64,000 nt of DNA from Terriglobales bacterium. GTDB taxonomy: Bacteria > Acidobacteriota > Terriglobia > Terriglobales > Acidobacteriaceae. The stretch lies in contig JAICSO010000012.1 of the NCBI GenBank assembly GCA_025936825.1, positions 1 through 64,000 of the forward strand, read 5' to 3'. The notes beneath the pieces were generated by a model. That model had not been told where the DNA came from. It searched no databases and saw only the letters and a list, made by a program, of their open reading frames with translations. A program made the position numbers and the translations under genes. Positions 34,866 through 42,813 of the stretch are shown here, in pieces (within the stretch, counting starts at the first letter, position 1; the number at the start of each line of letters is the position of its first letter).

Positions 34866-35780
34866 CTAGCTTCCCGCCGCAAATCCGCCGACGTGCGCGT
34901 AGGTCACACGCAGATACTTATGCGGATTCACAGGGACGTCGTTGATGCGGACTTCGTAGTGGAGGTGAGGCCCGGTCGAGCGTCCGCTGTCGCCAACGTA
35001 GCCGATCGTGTCGCCGCGGTGGACGTGCTGTCCGGGATAGACCGCGAAGCTTTTCATGTGGCCGTATCGGGTGGTAACTCCGTGACCGTGGTCGAGAATG
35101 ACTGCGCGTCCGTATCCGCCCATGAAGTCGGCGAATTCAACAATCGCGTCTGCCGGCGCGATGATCGGCTGGCCATAGATTGCGCCGATGTCCACGCCTG
35201 AGTGGAATGCGCCTTCACCGTTGAACGGATCGATGCGCTCGCCAAATGATCCCGTTACAGGACCTTCAACCGGCCAAAGATTCGGCGCCGAGTTGGCGCG
35301 AATCCAGTCCGCGGTGGTCACGTTCTTGGTCAAGCCCATGGAGATTCCCGCGCTGGTTGCGCCCGTCAAAGCAGCAGTCTTGAGCGTGTAAAGGCGGTCC
35401 AAAGAAGAGCTCAGTTGTGTGGGTTCAACTTTGTCGGAGGAGGCAGCTTTCATCAGTTCCGGCTCCGGCTTTAGACCATACAAGGAGGAAACTTCGCTCG
35501 CCAGTGATCCCAACGATGCCACCTGGATGTCGCGCTCTTTCGAAATTTGTTCCAGATGATCGTAGCGGGTTTTCAGGTCCTCGCGCTCGGCCCGCAGCTG
35601 GTTGTAGCTGGAAACCTTCATCAGCATGCGAACGTAGCTGCTGCCTAGGCCCATCAAGCCCAAAACGCCGATCAGGGCGCCCACAGCGACGACGTAGAGA
35701 TAGTGGTGCGGAATGGGGATTTTGCGCAGCTGCCCGTCTTCGCCGCGGGCCACAAAAAGGATGTAGAAGCGCTTAGACAA
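34866..35780 (-). CDS. Membrane-anchored M23 (LytM-like) peptidoglycan peptidase
   Basis: A 304-residue protein from TTG 35780 with GAGGAA upstream. A transmembrane helix near 29-47 is followed by a coiled coil (about 55-85) and a C-terminal M23 domain with FHSGVDIGA, GRAVILDHGHG, TTRYGHM and STGPHLHYEV, carrying the zinc ligands. It probably cleaves peptidoglycan cross-links, or acts as an amidase activator; since the H-x3-D and HLH sites are intact an active enzyme is expected. Confidence 0.92.
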   Translation of the reverse strand: MSKRFYILFVARGEDGQLRKIPIPHHYLYVVAVGALIGVLGLMGLGSSYVRMLMKVSSYNQLRAEREDLKTRYDHLEQISKERDIQVASLGSLASEVSSLYGLKPEPELMKAASSDKVEPTQLSSSLDRLYTLKTAALTGATSAGISMGLTKNVTTADWIRANSAPNLWPVEGPVTGSFGERIDPFNGEGAFHSGVDIGAIYGQPIIAPADAIVEFADFMGGYGRAVILDHGHGVTTRYGHMKSFAVYPGQHVHRGDTIGYVGDSGRSTGPHLHYEVRINDVPVNPHKYLRVTYAHVGGFAAGS

Positions 35781-36499
35781 TATCCATTCCTCTGTTGTTT
35801 ATTTCCAGGAAATCCCGGGTCAAACCCCGAGCGCTCGTCGCAAGAGCACCTGGCATTTGATCCTGGTTCCCCAGCTACCTACCGCAAAACCCGGCTGGTA
35901 GCCAACTTCAGCGTTTCCCTTGTGGGACAAGGCCGAAACGCTTATTGCCTCAACTGGAACCAGAAAGCCTTAAATCTCCATCAGCCGTAATCCAAAGCGG
36001 ATTCGGCACTTAGCTCATCAGACGTGTCGTGAGATCGATAGAGAACGGTAACAAAGCTGGTTCCCCGTGTCAACGTGAGAAGGACTTAATTTTCGTTACC
36101 AAGGATGCGTAATCGCTGTGGCACCTCCGGTCAGATTACGTTACCTGGCCTCCTGGACCAGGCTTGAAAAACAGGGACGAAAGGCGTATTCGGGTGATTT
36201 CTAGATGAACAAGGGATCGCCTCGGTTGCCAGTCGGCGTGTTGTGGGTCGGACATTCCTGTCCGACAATATGTCCGCATCCGCTACTTCGTTACAGACCC
36301 CAGGGTCGTGAACACATCGAGCCCGCTGGACCGAGAGCACCGCAATTATTTGCGAGTGGCATTTTATGACGCTTCTGTGGAGAAAGTGTCTGTAGCATTC
36401 TGATTTTGCTCATCAGTAAGACAGCAGTGAGCTGGAGCTGGCCTGTTTAGTGCAGAAAGATCGCACTGGGCAGGCCGGACTCATTGAGAGGGTCCCGTT
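35781..36499. other. Intergenic region of 719 bases
   Basis: No convincing gene is seen on either strand. It contains the 36247-36266 palindrome described separately and otherwise unremarkable sequence; promoter elements for the small gene at 36500 could lie at its right end. Confidence 0.6.
36247..36266. repeat. Intergenic palindrome related to the LolC/E insertion
   Basis: GTCGGACA-TTCC-TGTCCGAC, eight perfect pairs with a four-base loop. The arms equal those of the repeat inside the LolC/E gene at 24027-24070. It looks like a REP-type dispersed element. Confidence 0.65.
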
Positions 36500-36760
36500 A
36501 TGGACAACGCTGTCGGTTCCGCCGCACGCAGCGCACCCGTCGATTGGCGCGACCTTTACCTCCAAGCCCTTTTTGAAACGGACCGCAGCCACATGTATTC
36601 GCGCATCGCGGAGGCTGAACGCGTCCTCTTTCGCCGGGAGCATGAACTCTTCACTGACTTAAAGGGCAAAGCAGAACGTGAAGCGGTCGCCAATGCGCTG
36701 AGTGCTCTTCGTGCGCTGCGTAGCTGCTTAGGCTTTGAAAGTACTGTGGCCGCTGCTTGA
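36500..36760 (+). CDS. Hypothetical small helical protein
   Basis: An 86-residue ORF from ATG 36500 with GAGAGGG about 10 bases upstream. The text (YLQALFETDRSHMYSRIAEA onward) predicts two or three amphipathic helices rich in Arg, Glu and Ala, with no signal peptide. I recognise no family. A hairpin with a T-run follows at 36798, which supports it as a transcribed unit. Confidence 0.6.
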   Translation: MDNAVGSAARSAPVDWRDLYLQALFETDRSHMYSRIAEAERVLFRREHELFTDLKGKAEREAVANALSALRALRSCLGFESTVAAA

Positions 36761-36797
36761 ACCTCCTACTTCCTCCCCAACATGTTTCAACCCCGGC

Positions 36798-36825
36798 GGT
36801 CGTGAAAACGGCCGATGTTCTTTTT
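36798..36825 (+). terminator. Likely Rho-independent terminator after the small gene at 36500
   Basis: GGTCGT-GAAA-ACGGCC (one G-U pair) at 36798-36813 with a GAAA tetraloop, then a T-rich run at 36818-36825. The rest of 36761-37073 shows nothing further. Confidence 0.5.
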
Positions 36826-37073
36826 GCACAAATCCGGCTTTGAGCAGAATTTGAAATCATGACGCTTTTTGGCGCTTCCGTGTCTCACGGCATGGTTGAT
36901 GATGTGAGCACCACGTACTAGGCGCTGTCTCAAAAGCCGACACCCTGATCGTCGCCTCGGGACAGCACCTGATTCAGGTGCCCTCCCCCGAATTCACCAA
37001 CACTCGTCTGTGCTGCTTCCCGGTTGCACCCCTTCTCACAACCGTTTCCGCATCCAAGCTCCAACGGTGAACC

Positions 37074-38078
37074 ATGGCGCACAGAGACATTGTTGTCATC
37101 GGCGGATCGGCGGGTAGCCTGCAAGTGCTGCAAACAGTTCTGTCGGCACTGCCTTGGGATTTTCCAGCTGCGGTTTTTATTGTTCTGCACACAACTGAGG
37201 ACAGCCCCGGCCTGCTTCCCGAGATACTGAACCGGCACAGCAAGCTTCCAGTGATGTACGCCGTCCACAATGCTGAAATTCTGCCGTCCCGGGTATTCAT
37301 TGCTCCTGCTGGACAGCGTCATATGCTGCTCGACCGCGGCAAAGTCCGTTTGGACCCTGGACCGCGCGAGAACCGCAGCCGGCCGGCCATTGACGCTCTC
37401 TTTCGCTCCGCCTCCTATGCATATGGCAGCGAGGTGATCGGGGTAGTGCTCAGCGGGAATTTAGATGACGGCACTGCTGGCCTCATGGCGATCAAGAGCC
37501 GCGGTGGAACCGCAATTGTGCAAGATCCCGAGGAGGCCATTGCACCGTCTATGCCCGCGAGTGCAATCGAGGCTTCCGATGTTGATTTTGTACTTCGGGC
37601 TGAGGAAATCGGCCCCAAACTCGCGGAACTAGCTCCCACTGATGGAGCCGAAAAGATTCGCAACATTTCCAACGGAGACAGAACTATGCCTTCAACCGGA
37701 CAAACTTATTCCTGCCCGGAATGTGGAGGTGTTCTCGAGGAGGCACAGGAAGCTGGTATGTTGCGTTTCCGATGCAGAGTAGGACACCTCTACTCCCCAG
37801 AAAGCCTGCTGGCCGACCAGACAATGGCGGTCGAGAAGGCGCTCTGGGCTGCCATCCGCAGCATGGAAGAACAAGCGGAATTCTCGGAGCGGTTAGCCAA
37901 CAATTCTCGACAAAAAAAACGCCCTCGCCTGGCACGGCGATTCACCGACAAGGCTGATGCCAGCCGGGAGAACGCCAATGTGCTTCGAGATCTTCTGCAA
38001 AGGACCTCTGACGAGACCTTCGAGATTCCGTTACAGGACGGCGCTGCAGAGTACGAAGAACGGACCGGTACGGATTGA
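37074..38078 (+). CDS. CheB-type methylesterase with C-terminal zinc-ribbon-like domain
   Basis: A 334-residue protein. Residues 1-190 form a CheB catalytic domain with the serine in GGSAGSLQVLQ, His in VLHTTEDSPG and Asp in VLSGNLDDGTAG; the receiver domain of classical CheB is absent. The C-terminal part has CPECGG and FRCRVGHLY, a two-pair cysteine/histidine site typical of zinc ribbons, then a helical end. It heads an orphan cluster with another CheB and a CheR-PAS protein, without CheA, CheW or receptors nearby. Likely role is regulated glutamyl methylation/demethylation of an unknown partner. Confidence 0.88.
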   Translation: MAHRDIVVIGGSAGSLQVLQTVLSALPWDFPAAVFIVLHTTEDSPGLLPEILNRHSKLPVMYAVHNAEILPSRVFIAPAGQRHMLLDRGKVRLDPGPRENRSRPAIDALFRSASYAYGSEVIGVVLSGNLDDGTAGLMAIKSRGGTAIVQDPEEAIAPSMPASAIEASDVDFVLRAEEIGPKLAELAPTDGAEKIRNISNGDRTMPSTGQTYSCPECGGVLEEAQEAGMLRFRCRVGHLYSPESLLADQTMAVEKALWAAIRSMEEQAEFSERLANNSRQKKRPRLARRFTDKADASRENANVLRDLLQRTSDETFEIPLQDGAAEYEERTGTD

Positions 38079-38086
38079 GGTGGTCA

Positions 38087-38320
38087 GTGACCAAGTTGGG
38101 TAAAGAGCGGCGGCTCGTTGCCGATCGCGTGAAAAAATTCGAGAAGACCGCGCACGAGATTCTCAGTGGGATGGCCGACAAGCTCCACAAGAAGATGTAG
38201 CAGTTACATCTGGAGACGATTGCCACTCGTGATCGTGCCCGCGCTGCCCGGGAAAAGGCTGAATCCAGAAGCACGGAAGCGCAAAAACTGAGCGCGAGAC
38301 GAGACCGGAAAGTGAGCTAA
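38087..38320 (+). pseudogene. Small basic ORF interrupted by an in-frame TAG
   Basis: From GTG 38087, with GAGGTGG just upstream, 37 codons read VTKLGKERRLVADRVKKF and on to a TAG at 38198-38200. The same frame then stays open for 39 more codons with similar charged, helical character (LETIATRDRARAAREKAES) to TAA at 38318. The continuity suggests one 77-residue gene broken by a nonsense change, or two tiny genes. It starts nine bases after the CheB stop, so it would be in that operon. Confidence 0.45.
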
Positions 38321-38394
38321 CGAACCAGGGGTATGCGCCTGGTTCTTCACAGAAGCTTGATTCATCAAATCTGGCGCGCTAAATCTCGCTTGCC

Positions 38395-38583
38395 GTGGTA
38401 GTGCACAAGTCCAAACCGCCGAAATCGTCCCCGACCTTCGAGAAGATGAATCAGGAGCGCCTGAAAAAATGCGCGGAGACGGCCGAATCAGCTCGCATTG
38501 CGATAGAAACGAGTAAGAGACTTACGGAAGCCTCTCGCGAACTCGTGGATAACATCCACGAACACCGCAAGAAAGCTGGATAG
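38395..38583 (+). CDS. Hypothetical small helical protein
   Basis: A 62-residue ORF; GTG 38395, GTG 38401 or ATG 38446 are possible starts and none has a strong ribosome site. The text from FEKMNQERLKKC to the end is a single amphipathic helix rich in Lys, Glu, Ala and Ser. It lies between two CheB genes on the same strand. No family recognised. Confidence 0.4.
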   Translation: MVVHKSKPPKSSPTFEKMNQERLKKCAETAESARIAIETSKRLTEASRELVDNIHEHRKKAG

Positions 38584-38659
38584 CGGCGCGGCCCTATTGC
38601 GAACCATTTGTCTTCCAACCCCGCGACAACCGTACTAGAATTGCTGCGCATAGGGCAGA

Positions 38660-39250
38660 GTGCCTTCTCCTTCCAGAAAGCGTCGTTCTTCGCGTACCAA
38701 GTGCGAATTGATCGCTATTGGCGCGTCAGCCGGTGGCCTGCCCGCTCTCCTGAGGATCGTGAGCAACCTTGAGCCCGGTGGCCCAGCCATTCTCATCGTG
38801 CAGCACCTGGATCCGCGGCACAAAAGTCAGATTCCTCAATTGTTGGCACGCCGAACCGCTGTTCACGTCAAAGAGGCGGAAGACGGCGAACCGATTTCCC
38901 GTGGAACGATCTATGTGGGCCCGGCTGACGAACACTTGCTGGTAAGCGGCGGACGTATTCAGCTTGCGCATTCCCGGTTGATCCGATTTTCGCGGCCTTC
39001 CATCGACGTGATGTTTGCTTCCGTCGCCGCCACTTACGGTGATCGTGCGGCCGGTGTTATCCTGAGCGGCTCAAACCGGGATGGCGCCGATGGTATTGCC
39101 GCCATCAAACGGGCTGGGGGCACGACCTTTGCTCAGAGCCCGGAAACCGCCGAGTACCGCGTGATGCCTCAGGCCGCAATCGACACCGGCTGCGTTGACC
39201 GCGTCGTTGCTCTCGATAAAATGGGGAAGGCTCTGTCACGGCTCTCGTAA
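38660..39250 (+). CDS. CheB-type methylesterase domain protein
   Basis: A 196-residue stand-alone CheB catalytic domain from GTG 38660. It has AIGASAGGLPALL (Ser), VQHLDPRHKSQ (His) and VILSGSNRDGADG (Asp). No receiver domain. The start of the CheR-PAS gene is 15 bases downstream, so the two are co-transcribed; in many bacteria these functions are fused as CheB-CheR-PAS proteins, which this pair appears to represent in split form. Confidence 0.9.
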   Translation: MPSPSRKRRSSRTKCELIAIGASAGGLPALLRIVSNLEPGGPAILIVQHLDPRHKSQIPQLLARRTAVHVKEAEDGEPISRGTIYVGPADEHLLVSGGRIQLAHSRLIRFSRPSIDVMFASVAATYGDRAAGVILSGSNRDGADGIAAIKRAGGTTFAQSPETAEYRVMPQAAIDTGCVDRVVALDKMGKALSRLS

Positions 39251-39265
39251 GGACACAACGGAAAC

Positions 39266-41146
39266 ATGGCCAAGGATCTGACTTTAAAAGACCTCTTGCA
39301 GGAGTTGGCGGAACAGCGCAACTTCGATTTCCGCGGATACAAAAAAACCACCTTGGAGCGCCGATTCCGCCGCCGTATGTTTCAGCTGAACGTGGCGGAC
39401 TACGAGCGGTACGGCGAGTACATCCGCAAGCATCCTGACGAAGTCAATCATCTGCTCAACACCATCCTGATCAATGTGACGGAGTTTTTTCGCGATCCTC
39501 CCGCCTGGGAAATCTTACGTCACGAGATCTTGCCGAATCTGCTGAAGAGCATCAAGCCGGGTCATTCCTTCCGCGCATGGAGCGCCGGATGTGCCAGCGG
39601 CGAGGAAGCTTATTCGGTTGCAATCTTGTTGGCTGAGCACTTCGGACCGCGGATTCAGGAATATGACATTAAAATTTATGCGACTGATATCGACGAGGAC
39701 GCGCTCAACTCCGCCCGCAGAGGCGAGTATTCTCTGGACGCCGCGCGGCACGTTCGCGCCGAATGGCGTGAGAAATACTTTCATGGAAAAGGCTTGCTGC
39801 GTGTGAACCGCGAGATTCGCCGTCTCGTGATTTTTGGACGCAGCAACCTTGGCCAGGATGCTCCCATTTCCCACGTGAACTTACTGGTGTGCCGCAACGT
39901 ACTTATTTACTTCGATTCGCCTCTGCAAAAGCAGATTCTCAGCCGGTTTCACTACGCTCTCGAACCCGGTGGCATTCTTTTCCTCGGTAAGTCCGAATCG
40001 CAACTCACCAATTCGCCGCAATTCCAACGTATGAACGGACGTTGGCGTATATTCCAAAGAGTCACGTCTTCTCCACATAATGACGAACGGCCGGCCTGGC
40101 GCGACGAAGCGGTAAATATGCGTGAAGGCCATGGGCCGCGTAACAATCTTGAATTGGAAAGCGTGCGCCAGCAGCACCGCTATCTGATGGAGACGCTGCG
40201 TATCGGCGTCTTGTCCCTTTCTTTGGACGACACCATTGCCCAGCACAACACTGCGGTATTAACGTTGTGCGGTTTGGCCCCTGCCAATCTCATCGGCAAA
40301 CGGCTGTCCGACACTGACTTTGTGATTCGAATTCCGGAGCTCGGGGCACAGCTGCAGGCGACGCGCATCAACAATGAGTCATCGCGGTTCCCCACCCGGC
40401 TTAAGACCGGCGGCGAAGAGAAACTTATCGAGGTCACCATTCGCCCCCTACTCGACGACCGGGCACAACGATGCGGAACACTCATCTATCTTGACGATCA
40501 AAGCGTGCAGGAAAAGCTGCAGACCACGGTAGAAGAGCTGGAATCGACCAGCGAGGAACTGCAGTCGGCCAACGAGGAACTCGAAACCACCAACGAGGAA
40601 CTGCAGTCTACTAACGAAGAGCTTGAGACTACGAACGAGGAATTGCAGTCTACTAACGAAGAGTTGGAAACCACCAACGAGGAACTGCAATCGCTGAACG
40701 AAGAGCTCGAGACCACAAACCAGGAACTCGAAGAACGCACCAAGGAACTCGATCAGGTGAACAGCGTCTATGCCCAAACCTTGGAGAAGATCCGACTGCC
40801 AGTAATGCTGGTGAACCAGGAGCGGCACATCGAATTCTGGAACCAGATGGCCCTGCGGTTGTTCGGGTTCAAGAGCAAGCCGCCCGTGGATCTGACGATC
40901 GACCAGTTGCCTTTATCCGAGAGCATGCGAAGCATGTTGATTCGTCGCCACCGGGCAGTCCTCGTAAAGGAGCAGCCCATGGTGGCGCGAGGGCAGGATA
41001 TGGGGCCCCGCTATGGCTCCCAGGCCGACGTTCATTTCAGCCTGATTCCGAGGGAAGACCGGACACACAACGTCTTAATTATGTTCGAACCGCAGGCCAG
41101 TGGCGGCGTTGCCCCCGCGAAAGCTGCTAAGAAGAAGAAACGCTGA
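39266..41146 (+). CDS. CheR methyltransferase fused to coiled coil and PAS domains
   Basis: A 626-residue protein. CheR N-terminal and catalytic domains come first (ILINVTEFFRDPPAWE, AWSAGCASGEEAYSVAI, LLVCRNVLIYFDS). A PAS-like domain follows (about 305-410), then a long regular coiled coil of repeated NEELQSTNEELETT-type heptads (about 420-495), then a second PAS-like domain and a lysine-rich tail. This is the standard C-terminal half of CheB-CheR-PAS sensor proteins. The internal repeats are protein heptads, not a DNA element. Confidence 0.93.
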   Translation: MAKDLTLKDLLQELAEQRNFDFRGYKKTTLERRFRRRMFQLNVADYERYGEYIRKHPDEVNHLLNTILINVTEFFRDPPAWEILRHEILPNLLKSIKPGHSFRAWSAGCASGEEAYSVAILLAEHFGPRIQEYDIKIYATDIDEDALNSARRGEYSLDAARHVRAEWREKYFHGKGLLRVNREIRRLVIFGRSNLGQDAPISHVNLLVCRNVLIYFDSPLQKQILSRFHYALEPGGILFLGKSESQLTNSPQFQRMNGRWRIFQRVTSSPHNDERPAWRDEAVNMREGHGPRNNLELESVRQQHRYLMETLRIGVLSLSLDDTIAQHNTAVLTLCGLAPANLIGKRLSDTDFVIRIPELGAQLQATRINNESSRFPTRLKTGGEEKLIEVTIRPLLDDRAQRCGTLIYLDDQSVQEKLQTTVEELESTSEELQSANEELETTNEELQSTNEELETTNEELQSTNEELETTNEELQSLNEELETTNQELEERTKELDQVNSVYAQTLEKIRLPVMLVNQERHIEFWNQMALRLFGFKSKPPVDLTIDQLPLSESMRSMLIRRHRAVLVKEQPMVARGQDMGPRYGSQADVHFSLIPREDRTHNVLIMFEPQASGGVAPAKAAKKKKR

Positions 41147-41219
41147 TCCAGCAATTTGCATCTATTTTTTTGTTGGATTACCGCTCAGGGGCTAAACTTC
41201 TCGAAGGAGCAAATCGGAA

Positions 41220-41594
41220 ATGATCCTCAGCGGCTGGAAGGAAATCGCACAATATCTTCACTGCGGCGTGCGCACCGTCCAGCGTTGGGAGGGAGAAGGC
41301 CTGCCAGTTCATCGCCCATCCCCTCACAAGCGCAGCCACGTCATTGCTTATTCTGAAGAGTTGGACCGGTGGATCAGGACAGGAAGTGCACCTGGAACGG
41401 AATATCCGAAACTAAGTACCTCGCTCATGATGGCGCAGAAACTTCGCCTTGAGAACAAGACCAGAATGGTTGAACTTCGCGCCAGGCTGTTCCGCTTACG
41501 CCAGGGATTGCGGGACTTGCGAGCACATCGAACGCGCAATCTGATCGTAGCTCAGACGGCTGAGCATCCGGCGACGGAACAGCGGCTCAACTAA
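41220..41594 (+). CDS. MerR/excisionase-type HTH protein
   Basis: A 124-residue protein from ATG 41220 with AAGGAG upstream. The first 60 residues (LSGWKEIAQYLHCGVRTVQR, then HVIAYSEELDRWI) form a winged HTH of the type found at the front of many acidobacterial regulators. The remainder is a basic helical segment. A paralogue is encoded convergently just downstream, ending 24 bases away. Confidence 0.8.
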   Translation: MILSGWKEIAQYLHCGVRTVQRWEGEGLPVHRPSPHKRSHVIAYSEELDRWIRTGSAPGTEYPKLSTSLMMAQKLRLENKTRMVELRARLFRLRQGLRDLRAHRTRNLIVAQTAEHPATEQRLN

Positions 41595-41618
41595 CGGGCG
41601 AAACCTGCTCACAAAGGT

Positions 41619-42020
41619 TTATTTTACCCGCGCCCTCATGCGAAGGATTCGCGCCCGCATATCTTCTGCCTGGCGGCGCTGGCGTACACTGGTTTCTGCA
41701 ATTTGGCGAGCCAAGTCCCTGGCGGTCGACAGCAGGCGTTGTGCATTCTCGATGGGCGTTCCTGGCCTTGTGACAAGAACCGGGCGCGGCTTCGGAGGCA
41801 CCACGTGATTGGTTTGACTCGGGGAGTCGCCATATTCCTGACGCGCGATGTCTGAGGTGTTCAGCCAAAATCTCAGTTCCGCGACGTTCGCATAAACCGG
41901 GCTCCGTTTACCATGGCCGATGCGGTGCACGGGCAGGTGCAAGTCGCGCTCCCATCGCTGGACGGTGCGTACCCCACGATCAAGATAGTTTGCTATTTCT
42001 TTCCACGAATTCAGGATGGT
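41619..42020 (-). CDS. Paralogous HTH protein lacking a recognisable start codon
   Basis: The minus-strand frame from about 42017 reads ILNSWKEIANYLDRGVRTVQ, then LPVHRIGHGKRSPVYANVAE, closely matching the HTH of the convergent neighbour. At the place of that neighbour's ATG this gene has ACC, and back to the upstream TAA (42078-42080) the frame contains no ATG, GTG or TTG; the first is a TTG at 41942, inside the HTH. Either a rare start (CTG or ATC) is used or the gene has lost its start. The C-terminal half is a basic helical segment ending MRARILRMRARVK. Confidence 0.6.
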   Translation of the reverse strand, partial: TILNSWKEIANYLDRGVRTVQRWERDLHLPVHRIGHGKRSPVYANVAELRFWLNTSDIARQEYGDSPSQTNHVVPPKPRPVLVTRPGTPIENAQRLLSTARDLARQIAETSVRQRRQAEDMRARILRMRARVK

Positions 42021-42165
42021 TGGGGCGGTACTTTGATCTTGGCGCGTAACGGCGCACCTCAGTAAGACGCGAGTGGGTTAGATTCGTTTCCTGAGCCCCA
42101 AGGAAGTATAGACCACAAATTACTTGCCTTAGGGGACGATTTTTCTGGATTCGGGATTTCGGGAA

Positions 42166-42390
42166 ATGCCTCTCTCAAAACCCATTGAGGAACTTTGCCA
42201 GGCGGTCAGCCAGGAAGCTGATGGTGAAAAGCTTCTTTCTCTAGTAGATGAGCTCAATAAAGAGCTGGAACACGCGTCGGAGGCTCGACCCCAGGGCGGC
42301 CTTCCGCAACCCTCTCCATCAGATAAGGATAACGCCCCACAACCCTCCCACTCGCAAGAAAGCAGGGGAGGGAAGCCCAACGCGGCATAA
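42166..42390 (+). CDS. Small hypothetical protein
   Basis: A 74-residue ORF from ATG 42166. The start IEELCQAVSQEADGEKLLSL and VDELNKELEHA predicts two short helices of a kind I have seen repeatedly in small acidobacterial proteins, followed by a disordered Pro/Ser/Gln tail. Function unknown. A longer antisense ORF over the same bases has no protein-like features and was rejected. Confidence 0.55.
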   Translation: MPLSKPIEELCQAVSQEADGEKLLSLVDELNKELEHASEARPQGGLPQPSPSDKDNAPQPSHSQESRGGKPNAA

Positions 42391-42813
42391 ACGCCAGAAC
42401 ACGATTCTCCTGTTGCTAGCGCAACCCCACGGTCGGCAATCCCTTCCAAGAGTCGGTGAGCGGGGATGTATGGCGAGACATTAGCTCGCTGCTTCTGCCA
42501 ATTGCCTGCCCCGTTCACCCGTAATTTTCTCCCCTTGTTTTCCGAACAAAGTAGGTAAAGACTTATCCCGGCTTGCCGGTTATCAGATTGTGTTGGAGAT
42601 GCGCTCGGCCGGAAGACCAACCAGCCCCTCAGGGGCGTAACGAGTCCCGAAGGGACGGCACAAACCACAGCTTACACATCCAACGTCCCGTGCTGGTCCA
42701 CGCCCACGGAGGAGCGTCAGGTATTTTACGCCGTCCCCGTTCTCGTGTAGGGCTTGAGAAATCTTGAATCCGCGTTGATCCGCGTGAATCCGCGGAGATG
42801 AAGTTCTTGTCCG
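42391..42813. other. Intergenic region of 423 bases
   Basis: No gene supported. It contains the tandem hairpins at 42624-42656 and repeated CGCGGATTCA-like text close to 42770 (ATCCGCGTTGATCCGCGTGA). Convergent genes flank it, so termination signals are expected but no T-run hairpin is clear. Confidence 0.5.
42624..42656. repeat. Tandem small hairpins, REP-like
   Basis: GCCCC-TCA-GGGGC (42624-42636) is followed seven bases later by GTCCC-GAA-GGGAC (42644-42656). Paired short palindromes of this kind are typical of dispersed extragenic repeats. Confidence 0.6.

Noticed and set aside
40540-40740. Tandem DNA repeats inside the CheR-PAS gene
   Set aside because: They encode the regular NEELQSTNEELETT-type coiled coil and are a known feature of this protein family.
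42129-42668. 179-residue minus-strand ORF
   Set aside because: It crosses palindromic repeats, has low-complexity Ser/Arg-rich text and is opposed by a more plausible small gene on the plus strand.
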